64,000 nucleotides of DNA from Segatella copri (GTDB taxonomy: Bacteria; Bacteroidota; Bacteroidia; Bacteroidales; Bacteroidaceae): the NCBI RefSeq assembly GCF_019127135.1, contig NZ_JAHOEA010000001.1, positions 62,001 to 126,000 of the forward strand. The letters run 5' to 3'. Below the pieces are notes generated by a model. It was given only the letters and a program-made list of their open reading frames with translations. It was not told the origin of the DNA and searched no databases. Positions 50,074 to 59,256 of the stretch are shown in pieces. Numbering within the stretch: the first letter of the stretch is position 1; each line of letters begins with the position of its first letter. The position numbers were made by a program, and so were the translations under genes.

Positions 50074-51720
50074 TTAGTATTCGTATAGCTTGATGTGGAG
50101 TATTTTATTGTCTCCACATGAGATGCGGGCATGGCGCCCCTGGTGGTCCTGATCGCCATTATCACGACGGATAAACTGTAATTTGCCGTTTTTGTCTACT
50201 TCAACCTGGTCTACATATCCGATACCGATACGCTTGCCTTTGAAAGTAGCGGTTTGTTTCCTTGTTTCGGTTCCACCGTTGTCTACAAATCCGTCCTCAC
50301 CGAGTTTCTTTTCTTCAGCTTGCGCTTTTTCTGTCTTGCTTTGGAAGACTACGACGATACCATTACCAGCTATGATGTATTCGTTCTTGGCTAGTTTCAC
50401 AATCAAGCCACCGCCTTCAGGCCATTTACTTCCATCTGTAGCGCGTGGATCCCATGGTAGCGTGAAGAAATGACGGCAGGTCATGGTGATATCTCCATCT
50501 TCGATGATTCGCTCTTTATCTTCCTGATCGAAGAGTAATCCCCAGTTTTTTCCCTTTCCCTGATGCTGAAGTAGGATAGGAGAGAGTTGGTCGATAACCT
50601 TATATGAACGTCTGAGACTGTTCTTCACCTTGTAGTTAGCTTCATCGAGAGCAAACGGACTGAAACTGATGGCATCTGTTTCGCCGAAGGTATAATATGC
50701 CTTTACGCCGCTATTGATATCGCATTTCACTTCTGGAGTGAAGAAAGGATTGTCGGCACGCTTGTATTTCTCTACCCATCCCTTGTAACCGGTATCATAG
50801 ATATCTGGTGCAAAGATGTCGATACTTGGTGCACCGCATTTCCAGATATCAATCAGATGGGCAAGTGGTCCGGCAGAAGGGTATTCGCCTGGTTTTCTGC
50901 CACGACTGTTCATTGCTGCATTTACATACATCGGAATATTGTAGATGGCTTTGCCTGCTGAGGCTAGTTGCTCTACATATTTAGCATAGTAATATGCCTG
51001 GAATTTCTCGTCTGCATAACGGTCTGTTCCGAAAACTTCAGCCCATGTACCTTTCTTCTTGAGCTTGAGTGCCTTGAGCAATGAAGCAGGAACGGGTTGT
51101 CTGTAAGCTTTTTCGGCAAGAGGAGAGTGGTCGCGGGCAGATTCGAGCATGCCGATTTCGTTTTCTACCTGCATCATGATAACGGTATTCTCCTGACTGT
51201 CTACTGCTTTAATGTGCTTCATCAGTTCGCAGAATGCTCGTTTGTCTGCTTGAAGCAGGTTATCGCTGAAGGCTGTGCATATCTCTAATGGCTTGCTGTT
51301 CTCTGTGAGTGAACGAGGGAAACGTTTGGTGTTTTCCTTTACCCATAGTGGAGCATAGCAGCTCATGGAGTTCTTCCAGGCACCAAACCATAGGAAGACA
51401 ATCTTCAAGTCATGCTTACGGGCAGTTGTGATGACGCTGTCTACAAGTGCAAAATCATATTTGCCCTCATTAGGTTCTACAAATTCCCAATATGCAGGAA
51501 CGAAGACAGAGTTGACTCCGCTATTCTTCATCTGTTTCAATGCTTTCCTGATGTCGGCAGGACTCGTTGCGGCAGAGTTGCTCAACTCACCAGCCAGGAG
51601 AAGCATCGGCTTGTCATTGACAACAAGCTGGGTTGCAGAGCCTTGCTTCTGCAGTTTCACTCCAGCTTGTATATTGGTGCAGCATAATAATGCTAGAAAA
51701 AATAATACGATCTTATTCAT
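50074..51720 (-). CDS. GH35-type glycoside hydrolase with DUF5597-like C-terminus
   Basis: The 548-residue product has a signal peptide (to about IQAG) and a GH35-like TIM barrel: MLLLAGELSNSAATS, then SVFVPAYWEFVEPNEGKYDF. The acid/base candidate is in MMQVENEIGML, and FFTPEVKCD is a candidate nucleophile region. A C-terminal domain of the DUF5597 type follows. GH35 enzymes are mostly beta-galactosidases; members in xylan loci may remove side-chain sugars. It overlaps the GH67 gene by 8 bp, so it is translationally coupled and likely acts on the same glucuronoxylan fragments in the periplasm. Confidence 0.85.
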   Translation of the reverse strand: MNKIVLFFLALLCCTNIQAGVKLQKQGSATQLVVNDKPMLLLAGELSNSAATSPADIRKALKQMKNSGVNSVFVPAYWEFVEPNEGKYDFALVDSVITTARKHDLKIVFLWFGAWKNSMSCYAPLWVKENTKRFPRSLTENSKPLEICTAFSDNLLQADKRAFCELMKHIKAVDSQENTVIMMQVENEIGMLESARDHSPLAEKAYRQPVPASLLKALKLKKKGTWAEVFGTDRYADEKFQAYYYAKYVEQLASAGKAIYNIPMYVNAAMNSRGRKPGEYPSAGPLAHLIDIWKCGAPSIDIFAPDIYDTGYKGWVEKYKRADNPFFTPEVKCDINSGVKAYYTFGETDAISFSPFALDEANYKVKNSLRRSYKVIDQLSPILLQHQGKGKNWGLLFDQEDKERIIEDGDITMTCRHFFTLPWDPRATDGSKWPEGGGLIVKLAKNEYIIAGNGIVVVFQSKTEKAQAEEKKLGEDGFVDNGGTETRKQTATFKGKRIGIGYVDQVEVDKNGKLQFIRRDNGDQDHQGRHARISCGDNKILHIKLYEY

Positions 51721-53719
51721 AAATCTTCATTTTAGAGAAAGTCTGAAAATATTTGAGGCAGGTATTGCGCCATTCCTTGGCGTTTTCCAACTGTACATTG
51801 AGCAGAGAGTCTGTATGTTGCCATTCCTGTTCATGTCCCTTCATATACTGCTTGGCTGAGGTATGCCAAAAGTCGCGGTAAACTTCTACCATCGCCACCC
51901 CCATGTTGTACTTCATGCAGAGTTCCTGCCAGAGGGTGCTTCCTGATTTCATCTTGTAAGTCCAAGGCACATGATGGAACCAGAGGAGATATTCTTCTGG
52001 GCAAGTCTCGATGTTGTCATACAGACTGCGATATGGTTCCGGATACTGACCTACGGCATCTGTGCCTTTGGATGACCGGTCGAAACCTACGCCCTGTGCA
52101 TCAGCCTTATGGTAGTATACCGGGCACCATTCCAGAGGATAACTTGCGATGAAACCATCAGGTTCAGGACCGTAGTGGTGGTCGAACTTGAAGATATGAT
52201 GCAAACCCAAAGGCATCATATAGTTGACGCAAGCTTCGCGCGAAGTCATCATCATCATCTCTACCGGCTTGGTAAATTTCTCGTCCTGGTTTCCGTAGGT
52301 CTGTACGAGCCATTCGTGAGCAATCTCTTCAGCTGTAAGCGAAGGATTCCATGCCAATCTGCCGAAAGCATACCAGTTTGCCTGTGAGAAAGGATGACCG
52401 CACCAGTTGGCATCATCACCGATATTGGCTACACCTGAGATTCCAACCAGTCTGTCTGGATTAACAAAGCCAAAGAATTCCTTCCACATAGGAGCGAGAT
52501 AGGTGAGGTGCTTAGACTGACCAAGATATTCCTGGGTAATCTGAAGTTCTGCTATCTGTGGAGTCTGTTTGATGTTGTCGAAGATAGGAGCGTATGGCTC
52601 ACGAGGCTGGAAGTCGAGCGGACCATTCTTTGACTGTAGGATTACGTTGTCACGGAACTTGCCATCCATACCTTTGAATTCGCTGACAGCCTGTTTCACA
52701 CGGTCTTCACCCTTATGGTTGGCACCATATACAAAGCTTCGCCACATGATGATGCCTCCGTATGGTTTGACGGCATCGGCAAGCATGTTGGCTCCATCGG
52801 CATGTGTGCGGTGGTAGTCGCCAGGACCAGGCTGTCCTTCAGAATTGGCTTTTACGAGGAAACCGCCAAAGTCAGGGATGGTAGCATAGATCTCTTTTGC
52901 CTTCTTCTTCCACCACTGCTGAACCTTCTTATCCAGTGGGTCGGCAGTCTTGGTGTAGCCCAAAGCCATAGGCGAAGCGAAGTTGATGCTAAGGTATACC
53001 CGGATGCCATAAGGACGCAGGATGTTGGCAATGATCTTCACCTTATTAATATATTCTGCAGTCATCATCTTTGGCGATGCATTCACATTGTTGAGCACGC
53101 TGCCGTTGATGCCCAAAGAGGCATTGGCACGGGCGTAGGTGATAAGGCGGTCGTGCAGACTCTTGCTGATGCTGCCGCCTTTGCCGTTCTTTCCGAGTTT
53201 GATTTCTTCCCATTTGAAGATACTCTTTCCGGCATAGCCACGTTCGATGCTGCCATCGAGATTATCCCAATGGTTGAGAATGCGGAGACCCACTTGTGGC
53301 TTCTCGGTCTCATCGATAGCTTTGCTGAAGTTCTGCTGATTACCGCTACCTGTGTTGTAGGCATCAGTGTTCTGAAGTCGAATTAACTCGTAGGCACCAT
53401 AGAGCAAACCGATAGGATTGCTGGCGGTGATGGTTGCTTCGTACTGAATGTTGTCGCCTTGCTGGGCAGGACGGGCGTAGATGTTATAGCCCTCGCCCAG
53501 GTTGAGACTCTTGTCTATCTTGAGCTCAACATTCTTGCCACGCCAGTTGTTTTCCAACTCCTGCTTGGCAATCTTGGCTGTTGCATCATCAGGCAACTGT
53601 GAGATAACTTGGCATGAGTTAGCATACTGCTTTCCGAGCCATAACTGTGAACCATCACTCTGTGCAGAAACATGGAGTGATGTAAGTACTGTAAATAATA
53701 AAATGAGGTATTTCTTCAT
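51713..53719 (-). CDS. Alpha-glucuronidase, family GH67
   Basis: GH67 enzymes remove (4-O-methyl-)glucuronic acid from the non-reducing terminal xylose of xylo-oligosaccharides. The 668-residue product has a signal peptide to VSAQ and an N-terminal beta domain. The TIM barrel has the characteristic FLVKANSEGQPGPGDYHRTH, GGIIMWRSFVYG and LQSKNGPLDFQPREP. The helical C-terminal domain contains WFHHVPW and WQELCMKYNMGV. It heads the operon with GH35 and is next to the regulator gene. This is the clearest marker that the locus targets glucuronoxylan. Confidence 0.95.
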   Translation of the reverse strand: MKKYLILLFTVLTSLHVSAQSDGSQLWLGKQYANSCQVISQLPDDATAKIAKQELENNWRGKNVELKIDKSLNLGEGYNIYARPAQQGDNIQYEATITASNPIGLLYGAYELIRLQNTDAYNTGSGNQQNFSKAIDETEKPQVGLRILNHWDNLDGSIERGYAGKSIFKWEEIKLGKNGKGGSISKSLHDRLITYARANASLGINGSVLNNVNASPKMMTAEYINKVKIIANILRPYGIRVYLSINFASPMALGYTKTADPLDKKVQQWWKKKAKEIYATIPDFGGFLVKANSEGQPGPGDYHRTHADGANMLADAVKPYGGIIMWRSFVYGANHKGEDRVKQAVSEFKGMDGKFRDNVILQSKNGPLDFQPREPYAPIFDNIKQTPQIAELQITQEYLGQSKHLTYLAPMWKEFFGFVNPDRLVGISGVANIGDDANWCGHPFSQANWYAFGRLAWNPSLTAEEIAHEWLVQTYGNQDEKFTKPVEMMMMTSREACVNYMMPLGLHHIFKFDHHYGPEPDGFIASYPLEWCPVYYHKADAQGVGFDRSSKGTDAVGQYPEPYRSLYDNIETCPEEYLLWFHHVPWTYKMKSGSTLWQELCMKYNMGVAMVEVYRDFWHTSAKQYMKGHEQEWQHTDSLLNVQLENAKEWRNTCLKYFQTFSKMKIYE

Positions 53720-53761
53720 ATCTTTGCAGATTGTTAGTTTGTATTGTTATTGTTTCTGCTG

Positions 53762-53769
53762 CAAAGATA
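53762..53769 (-). promoter_or_regulatory. -7 box of the GH67 operon
   Basis: TATCTTTG on the - strand, 43 bp before the ATG. There is no clear -33 element, as expected where a regulator activates. Confidence 0.5.
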
Positions 53770-53802
53770 CGAAAAAATACCTTTTATATATATAGCGGTC
53801 GT

Positions 53803-56800
53803 TTATTTTTCATTTCTCTTTGTTTCAGCATACTCGCTAGGCGACATGCCATAGTGTTTTTTGAACACGGTAGAGAAGTGTGTCTGGTTGTTGAAACCTA
53901 CAGAGTAGGCTACCTGCGTGATATTAATCTGCCCCTCTTCGATGAGTCGTGCCGCCTGTTCCAGTCGGAGGTTACGGATAAATTCTCCGGCAGAAACACC
54001 AGCAATCTCCTTCAGCTTACGGTGGAGCTGTGCACGGCTGATACCTACCTCCTCGGTAAGTTTCTCTACATTGAGGTCGGGATCGGCAAGGTGGACGTTG
54101 ATATATTTCATCACGCGTTCCATCAGGGCATCGTTATTGCCCTTTACCTGAATCTGCTCAATCTTCGCCTTCTGGCCCTGTGCTCCGCTGTATTTGCCGC
54201 GGATGCGTCGGACATTATCTACCAGGTTGTCGATAAGGATATGAAGCTCTTCCATATTGAAAGGCTTAGCCAGGAATGCATCGGCACCTTTGCGAAGTCC
54301 CTCCAACCGGTGTTCCACCTCGCTCTTCGAGGTGAGCAGTATGACAGGAATATCGCTGATGTTGCTGTTACTCTTGATGTTCTTGAGCATGGTGATTCCA
54401 TCCATCTCCGGCATCATCACATCGCTTATCACGAGGTCGTACTTGCTGGTGAGCAGCATCTTCAAACCCTCCTTGCCGTTGCAGGCATGCTCAAAGCGGT
54501 ACCAGTCGCTCAGTTCGGTCTTGATGTATTGGGCAATCTCGTTGTCATCGTCAACTATCAGGATATTGAAGTTGCGGTTGGCCTGTACTTTCTTTTTGGT
54601 AATCTCCTGCTCCTTCTTGTCTTCTTCTTCAAGTATCTCGCCTGGCTGCAGATGGCTGTTGCCCAGCGGAATGCTTACTTCGAAGCAGGAACCCTTGATG
54701 CCGTCGGTACGGTTGTAGGCCTTAATCTTGCCTCCGTGCATTTCTACAAATGCCTTACAGAGGTTGAGTCCGATACCGGTTCCTTCGATATGGAGACCGC
54801 TGCTGTTGTTCCCCTGGTAGAAACGTTCGAAGAGGCGGTCGGTCTTCTCTTCTTTCAGTCCGATGCCTGTATCTTCTACCCTGATGGTGGCATTCTTTTC
54901 GTCTTTACCTATGATAACAGTAATCTCGCCGCCATCAAAGGTATACTTCATGGCATTGGAGAGCAGGTTGGAGATAACCTTGTCAAAGTTGATGCGGTCT
55001 ATCCAAACCTTCAGCTTGCCTTTGTCGCTGCTGAGGCTTTCGTCTTCTTTGAGCGAAAGGGTGATGTTGCGCTCCTGTGCATTGAAGCGGTAGAGCGATA
55101 CGATGCCATGCAGGAAATCCTTGAGCGGAGTCTCCTGACAATGGAGATGCATCTGGTTCTTGTCTATCTTTCGCTCATCAAGTATCTGGTTTACCAGAAG
55201 CAGGAGGCGCTGGGCATTGCGGTCGATGGTATCGATATCCTGTTTGCTTTCGGCATCTGTTAACCTTGTTTTCAGCTTGTTGAGCGGCCCCATGATTAAT
55301 GTCAGCGGCGAGCGGATGTCGTGGGTGGCATTGATGAGAAACTGCATCTTGGTCTCTTCCAGGTCTGCCTTGCGGCGGCGCTCGTATGTGTAGATGACAT
55401 ACAGGATGACGCTTGCTATGATCAGGATATAGAGGAGATATGCCTCGGGTGATGCATACCAAGGGTCGCCTACCTTGATGTTGATGATGGTAGGATTCTT
55501 GGAATATCTGCCATTGCTGGTAGCTCTCACTTCCAGCGTATAGTCGCCTGGTTTCAACTTGTTGAATGCTACGGTATTGGCTCCCTCATTGGTGCTGTTC
55601 CATTTGCCGTCGTTGATGCGGTATTGGAAACTGATATTATCGGTGTTCCTGTAGTTGAGCAGCGAGAACTCCAGAGTGAATGAATTCTGGGAGTAAGGAA
55701 TGCTGAAGTCTTTAGCCATACAGTTGATTGGCTTCCCGTCGATGATGAAGTTGGTGAGATGTACATCTCCCAGTTCCATCTTCTTGGCTCTGACAATGTC
55801 TGGATAGAAGGTTGTGATACCGTCACTGGTTCCGAAGGCGATAAAATCGTTGGCAGTATGCATGGAAGAGCCCAATACGTACTCACGGGTAGTAAGTCCG
55901 TTGCCGTTGATGTGCCCGATAAACTGTCTGTCCTTCTGTTCATACTGCCAGATGCCCATGGTTGTACTAACCCACAAGTCACCCTTCCTGTCTTTGATGA
56001 TGCTGCAGACCTGCTTGCCTTTCAACGCTTCGGCATGAGGGAAGTCTGAAATCTTATTGCTCTTTCTGTCAAACAGATAGAGTCCTTCTTCCGTACCGAT
56101 GATAATATCGCCGTTCTTTCCTTCGCAGATACTATTCGCCTGTCTGTCTTTCAGAATCATGTGCCATCCGAAATCCTTGAAACTGAGCGTTCGGGTATTG
56201 AGACAGGAAACTCCATTAGAGGTTCCTATCCATAAATGGCCTGTATGGTCGAGCGCCATGCTTCGCACCCAGTCGTTGCAGAGAAATCCTTTATCGCCTC
56301 TTTGCTGCATATTCAGAACGGTAACCTTGCCGCTTTCCACATTATATATATATAGGCCTTTGCTGTATACAGAAATGTAAAGGTTGCCCTGTGCATCGTC
56401 GGTCATACAGTAGATGCCGGCACTGGTAAAGGTGAGTTTCTGCTGGTATGTACCTGTATGAGGGTTGTAGCTGTAGAGTGCGCTGCCATTGCTGATCCAG
56501 TAATCGCCACGTCGGTCTTTATAGATGATGCAAGTACCGGCAGGTGACTGGGGATGGGCGATAATCTTGCCTGAAGCATCAAAACAGAACACACCACTGT
56601 TCTGTACCGTACACCATGTTTCACCATTTTCGCCTTGTGCAATAGATGAAACGCTGCTGCCGATGATGTAGTTCTGTGCAGAGAAACTCCAGCTGTTGAA
56701 AGCCTGCTGGCGCTGGTTGATCAGGTACAGACCTTTCTTGTAACAGCCTATCCAGAGATTGTTGTCCTTATCTTCGATGATATCGTTGACGAAGGCGGTA

Positions 56801-57723
56801 GCCAGATTGAAACTGCTGTTGCTGTTCTCCAACTGTTCTACCCTGTTGCTTCCCTTTCTGATCATGAGAACACCATGTTCAGAGGTACTGATATAGAGAT
56901 TGCCTTCGTGGTCGAAGGTAGCATTGTTGATGGTTACATTATTCTGATAACCGCCAAAGTCGTAGCCGGCATCAGCGATGCGGCCTGTCCGGTAATCATA
57001 ATAGACGATGCCATACATACAGGCGATGAGCATGGTCTGCGGGCGATGCTGGATGAAAGCCACTGGTGCTCCGCATGGCGATTTGAAGTCTTTGCGCTGC
57101 ACCTTGCCTTGTTTCTTGATGAAACGGGTGAAGATAGAAAGGTGGCTACTCTGCCAGAGATAATGATGCTTATCTTCGTAGATATGGGTAAAGAATACAT
57201 CAGAATCGCGCTCAGCGTATTGCCTTTCCTGTCTGATAGTGAAAAGGTTGTCTGTTCCTTTCTGGGTATTTCTGTCTTTTACAGAATAGAGACCATATCC
57301 TGCTGTACCCAGCAGGATATCGCCATTGTGACTTTCTACCATAGAATAGATACGTGGCTTTCTGCCATCAGGAAAGTGGAGACGGGCGAAATCGTTCGTC
57401 TCATAATTATAGCGCATCAGTCCCTTGGCACAACCTATCCACAGGTTGCCTTTCTTATCTACCAGCAGGTCGGAGATAATGTTGTCGGTAATGGAGGTTG
57501 TGTCTTCTTCGTTGTGCAGATAGTTGGTAAAGCGGTAGCCGTCAAACTTGCTGAGTCCGTATTCGGTTCCCACCCAGATATATCCGTATTTATCCTGCAC
57601 AATGCAGGTGATGAGCGAACTTGACAGTTTGCCCGATGTGAAAAGTTCACCACTGTCAGCCCATACCATGAGCGAGATGATGATAGCGAAGAGTGCCGTG
57701 AGGCAATGTCTGATATGCTTCAT
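53803..57723 (-). CDS. Hybrid two-component system regulator (HTCS) of the xylan locus
   Basis: A single 1306-residue protein spans sensing and transcription control. After a signal peptide come two-component propeller repeats (IWVGTEYGLSKFDG and LWIGCAKGL, about residues 30-640), then a Y_Y_Y domain (about 670-750). One transmembrane segment follows near 757-777. The HisKA box is INATHDIRSPLTLIMG (about 802) and the ATPase N box NLLSNAMKY (about 918). A receiver domain follows (VDDDNE near 1053, DVMMPEMDG near 1097). The C-terminal AraC helix-turn-helix contains AYSVGFNNQTHFSTVFKKHYG (about 1265-1290). Such proteins bind a sugar in the periplasm and activate their own glycan locus. Its position, divergent from the + strand xylanase operon, fits control of both arms. 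Confidence 0.96.
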   Translation of the reverse strand: MKHIRHCLTALFAIIISLMVWADSGELFTSGKLSSSLITCIVQDKYGYIWVGTEYGLSKFDGYRFTNYLHNEEDTTSITDNIISDLLVDKKGNLWIGCAKGLMRYNYETNDFARLHFPDGRKPRIYSMVESHNGDILLGTAGYGLYSVKDRNTQKGTDNLFTIRQERQYAERDSDVFFTHIYEDKHHYLWQSSHLSIFTRFIKKQGKVQRKDFKSPCGAPVAFIQHRPQTMLIACMYGIVYYDYRTGRIADAGYDFGGYQNNVTINNATFDHEGNLYISTSEHGVLMIRKGSNRVEQLENSNSSFNLATAFVNDIIEDKDNNLWIGCYKKGLYLINQRQQAFNSWSFSAQNYIIGSSVSSIAQGENGETWCTVQNSGVFCFDASGKIIAHPQSPAGTCIIYKDRRGDYWISNGSALYSYNPHTGTYQQKLTFTSAGIYCMTDDAQGNLYISVYSKGLYIYNVESGKVTVLNMQQRGDKGFLCNDWVRSMALDHTGHLWIGTSNGVSCLNTRTLSFKDFGWHMILKDRQANSICEGKNGDIIIGTEEGLYLFDRKSNKISDFPHAEALKGKQVCSIIKDRKGDLWVSTTMGIWQYEQKDRQFIGHINGNGLTTREYVLGSSMHTANDFIAFGTSDGITTFYPDIVRAKKMELGDVHLTNFIIDGKPINCMAKDFSIPYSQNSFTLEFSLLNYRNTDNISFQYRINDGKWNSTNEGANTVAFNKLKPGDYTLEVRATSNGRYSKNPTIINIKVGDPWYASPEAYLLYILIIASVILYVIYTYERRRKADLEETKMQFLINATHDIRSPLTLIMGPLNKLKTRLTDAESKQDIDTIDRNAQRLLLLVNQILDERKIDKNQMHLHCQETPLKDFLHGIVSLYRFNAQERNITLSLKEDESLSSDKGKLKVWIDRINFDKVISNLLSNAMKYTFDGGEITVIIGKDEKNATIRVEDTGIGLKEEKTDRLFERFYQGNNSSGLHIEGTGIGLNLCKAFVEMHGGKIKAYNRTDGIKGSCFEVSIPLGNSHLQPGEILEEEDKKEQEITKKKVQANRNFNILIVDDDNEIAQYIKTELSDWYRFEHACNGKEGLKMLLTSKYDLVISDVMMPEMDGITMLKNIKSNSNISDIPVILLTSKSEVEHRLEGLRKGADAFLAKPFNMEELHILIDNLVDNVRRIRGKYSGAQGQKAKIEQIQVKGNNDALMERVMKYINVHLADPDLNVEKLTEEVGISRAQLHRKLKEIAGVSAGEFIRNLRLEQAARLIEEGQINITQVAYSVGFNNQTHFSTVFKKHYGMSPSEYAETKRNEK

Positions 57724-57766
57724 ATTTTCTGTCCGTTTTCTTGTTTAAAATAGGTTGTTACGGCTG

Positions 57767-57798
57767 CAAAAGTAACAAAAAAGCATGAAAGCAACAAA
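57767..57798 (-). promoter_or_regulatory. HTCS promoter
   Basis: TTTG (57798-57795), a 20-nt spacer and TACTTTTG (57774-57767) on the - strand. The start is near 57760. The strong consensus suits constitutive sensor expression. Confidence 0.7.
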
Positions 57799-57922
57799 TA
57801 AAAACGAGATAAAATGTTTCGTTCACTTTTGTTTCTTTATCTTTTTCTTTGTTTTTTGTACCATGAAACAAATAGAAATGATTAGGTGACCATTAATTGT
57901 ATGTAGTTTCAATAGTTTTTGC

Positions 57923-57930
57923 TACATTTG
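57923..57930 (+). promoter_or_regulatory. -7 box of the SGNH-GPH-GH10-GH43 operon
   Basis: TACATTTG matches TAnnTTTG; the start is near 57937, leaving about 50 nt of leader. There is no good -33 element, as at the other regulated promoters here. Confidence 0.55.
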
Positions 57931-57960
57931 CAGCGTCAACAGCAAAATAGAACCAAAACA

Positions 57961-57994
57961 TAGTAACAATGATAAAATAGTAACAATGATAAAG
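57961..57994 (+). repeat. 17-bp tandem duplication across the SGNH start codon
   Basis: TAGTAACAATGATAAAA (57961-57977) is followed directly by the same sequence with one change (57978-57994). The upstream copy gives ATG ATA AAA TAG, a three-codon ORF. The second copy carries the true start at 57986. Confidence 0.9.
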
Positions 57995-59191
57995 CAGACA
58001 ATAAAGTGTTTTTCTTTGGTACTCTTGCTCGCAGCACAGAATCAGATGACATTTGCACAGAATGTATGGAAAGGTTCTTGGGCCACAGCGGTAGAGTGGA
58101 CAGGAAAGGGAGATATGCCTAAGGAAAGCTTGAGCAACCGTTCTTGCCGACAGATAGTTCATGTATCTTTTGGCGGAGAGAAACTCAGAGTGAAGCTCAG
58201 CAACGAGCAGAGCAAGGAGCCGGTAGAAATCAAATCGGTGTATATTGCAGATACTGATGTTCCAAGCAATTGGGGAATTCAGACCAAGACGGTGAAGTAT
58301 CTTAAATTCAATGGCAAGAAGAATGTAACCATCGCTCCAGGCAAGGCTATCTTCTCAGATGATTTGAAGTATGCCCTGAAGAGTGGACAGCGTCTCACGA
58401 TTACCATTGATTATGGCAAGCAGACTCCAGTGAATGCAACATCCCATCGTGGTTCGCGTACTACCTCTTATATAGTAAGTAATGTGAAGGGCAAGGCGGT
58501 GAAACCTGCAGATGCAGCTTTCGATAAGCAGGAAAAGGCTGACCACTGGTACAATCTTTCTGCCATTGATGTGAAGACCGATAAGACTACCCCTGTGGTA
58601 GCTATCCTCGGAAACTCTATCACCGATGGCCGTGGAAGTACTACTAACCATCAGAACCGTTGGACCGATTTCCTTTCGGATGCCCTGAATGCAGAGAAGC
58701 CATACGGTGTGTTGAATCTTGGTATCGGTGGCAACTGCGTGGTGCAAGGCGGATTGAGCGAACCAGCCATGAAGCGTTTCGACCGTGACATTCTGGGACA
58801 GACAGGTGTGGATAAACTCATCATCTTTGAGGGAACCAACGATATCGGCTGCTGTGGCGGAAATTATGAGCACATGACAGATACTCTGATTGCCTGCTAC
58901 AAGGTGCTGATAGCGAAAGCCAAGGCAAAGGGAATCAAGGTGTATGGCGGAACTATCACCCCAACTAAGGGCAACGGATGGTATTCTTACTGGCATGAAG
59001 CGATGCGACAGACCGTGAACGAATGGATCAGAAAGAGTGGTGCCTTCGACGAAGTCATCGATTTCGATGAGCTGACCCGCGATCCGAAAGACCCTCAGCG
59101 TCTGAAGGCTGAGTATTCTGACGACTGGCTGCATCTCAATCCGAAGGGATATGAGGCAATGGGCAAGTTTGCCGCAGAGAAATTGAAGTAA
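57986..59191 (+). CDS. Secreted SGNH-family esterase of the xylan locus
   Basis: The 401-residue product has a signal peptide to about MTFAQ, a beta domain (SWATAVEWTGKGDMP, RQIVHVSFGGEKLRVKLSN), and an SGNH domain. The latter shows block I AILGNSITDGRG, block II GIGGNC, block III FEGTNDIG and the terminal DDWLHLNPKGY Asp-His. It is paralogous to 32080-33273. In a xylan operon it most likely removes acetyl or similar ester groups, but no substrate motif proves this. It is the first gene of the + strand operon. Confidence 0.88.
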   Translation: MIKQTIKCFSLVLLLAAQNQMTFAQNVWKGSWATAVEWTGKGDMPKESLSNRSCRQIVHVSFGGEKLRVKLSNEQSKEPVEIKSVYIADTDVPSNWGIQTKTVKYLKFNGKKNVTIAPGKAIFSDDLKYALKSGQRLTITIDYGKQTPVNATSHRGSRTTSYIVSNVKGKAVKPADAAFDKQEKADHWYNLSAIDVKTDKTTPVVAILGNSITDGRGSTTNHQNRWTDFLSDALNAEKPYGVLNLGIGGNCVVQGGLSEPAMKRFDRDILGQTGVDKLIIFEGTNDIGCCGGNYEHMTDTLIACYKVLIAKAKAKGIKVYGGTITPTKGNGWYSYWHEAMRQTVNEWIRKSGAFDEVIDFDELTRDPKDPQRLKAEYSDDWLHLNPKGYEAMGKFAAEKLK

Positions 59192-59216
59192 ATATAGTAT
59201 ATGCATCTTTTATGTT

Positions 59217-59232
59217 ATATATATAATAAGGT
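59217..59232 (+). repeat. ATATATATAATAAGGT copy between SGNH and transporter genes
   Basis: Exact copy of the recurring 16-mer, 25 bp after the SGNH stop and 25 bp before the transporter ATG. Confidence 0.6.
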
Positions 59233-59256
59233 GTAAACTTAATGACAGAATAAAAT

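Noticed and set aside
53731..55263. 510-aa open frame antisense to the HTCS gene
   Set aside because: No recognisable domain; the HTCS kinase, receiver and AraC motifs on the other strand are unmistakable.
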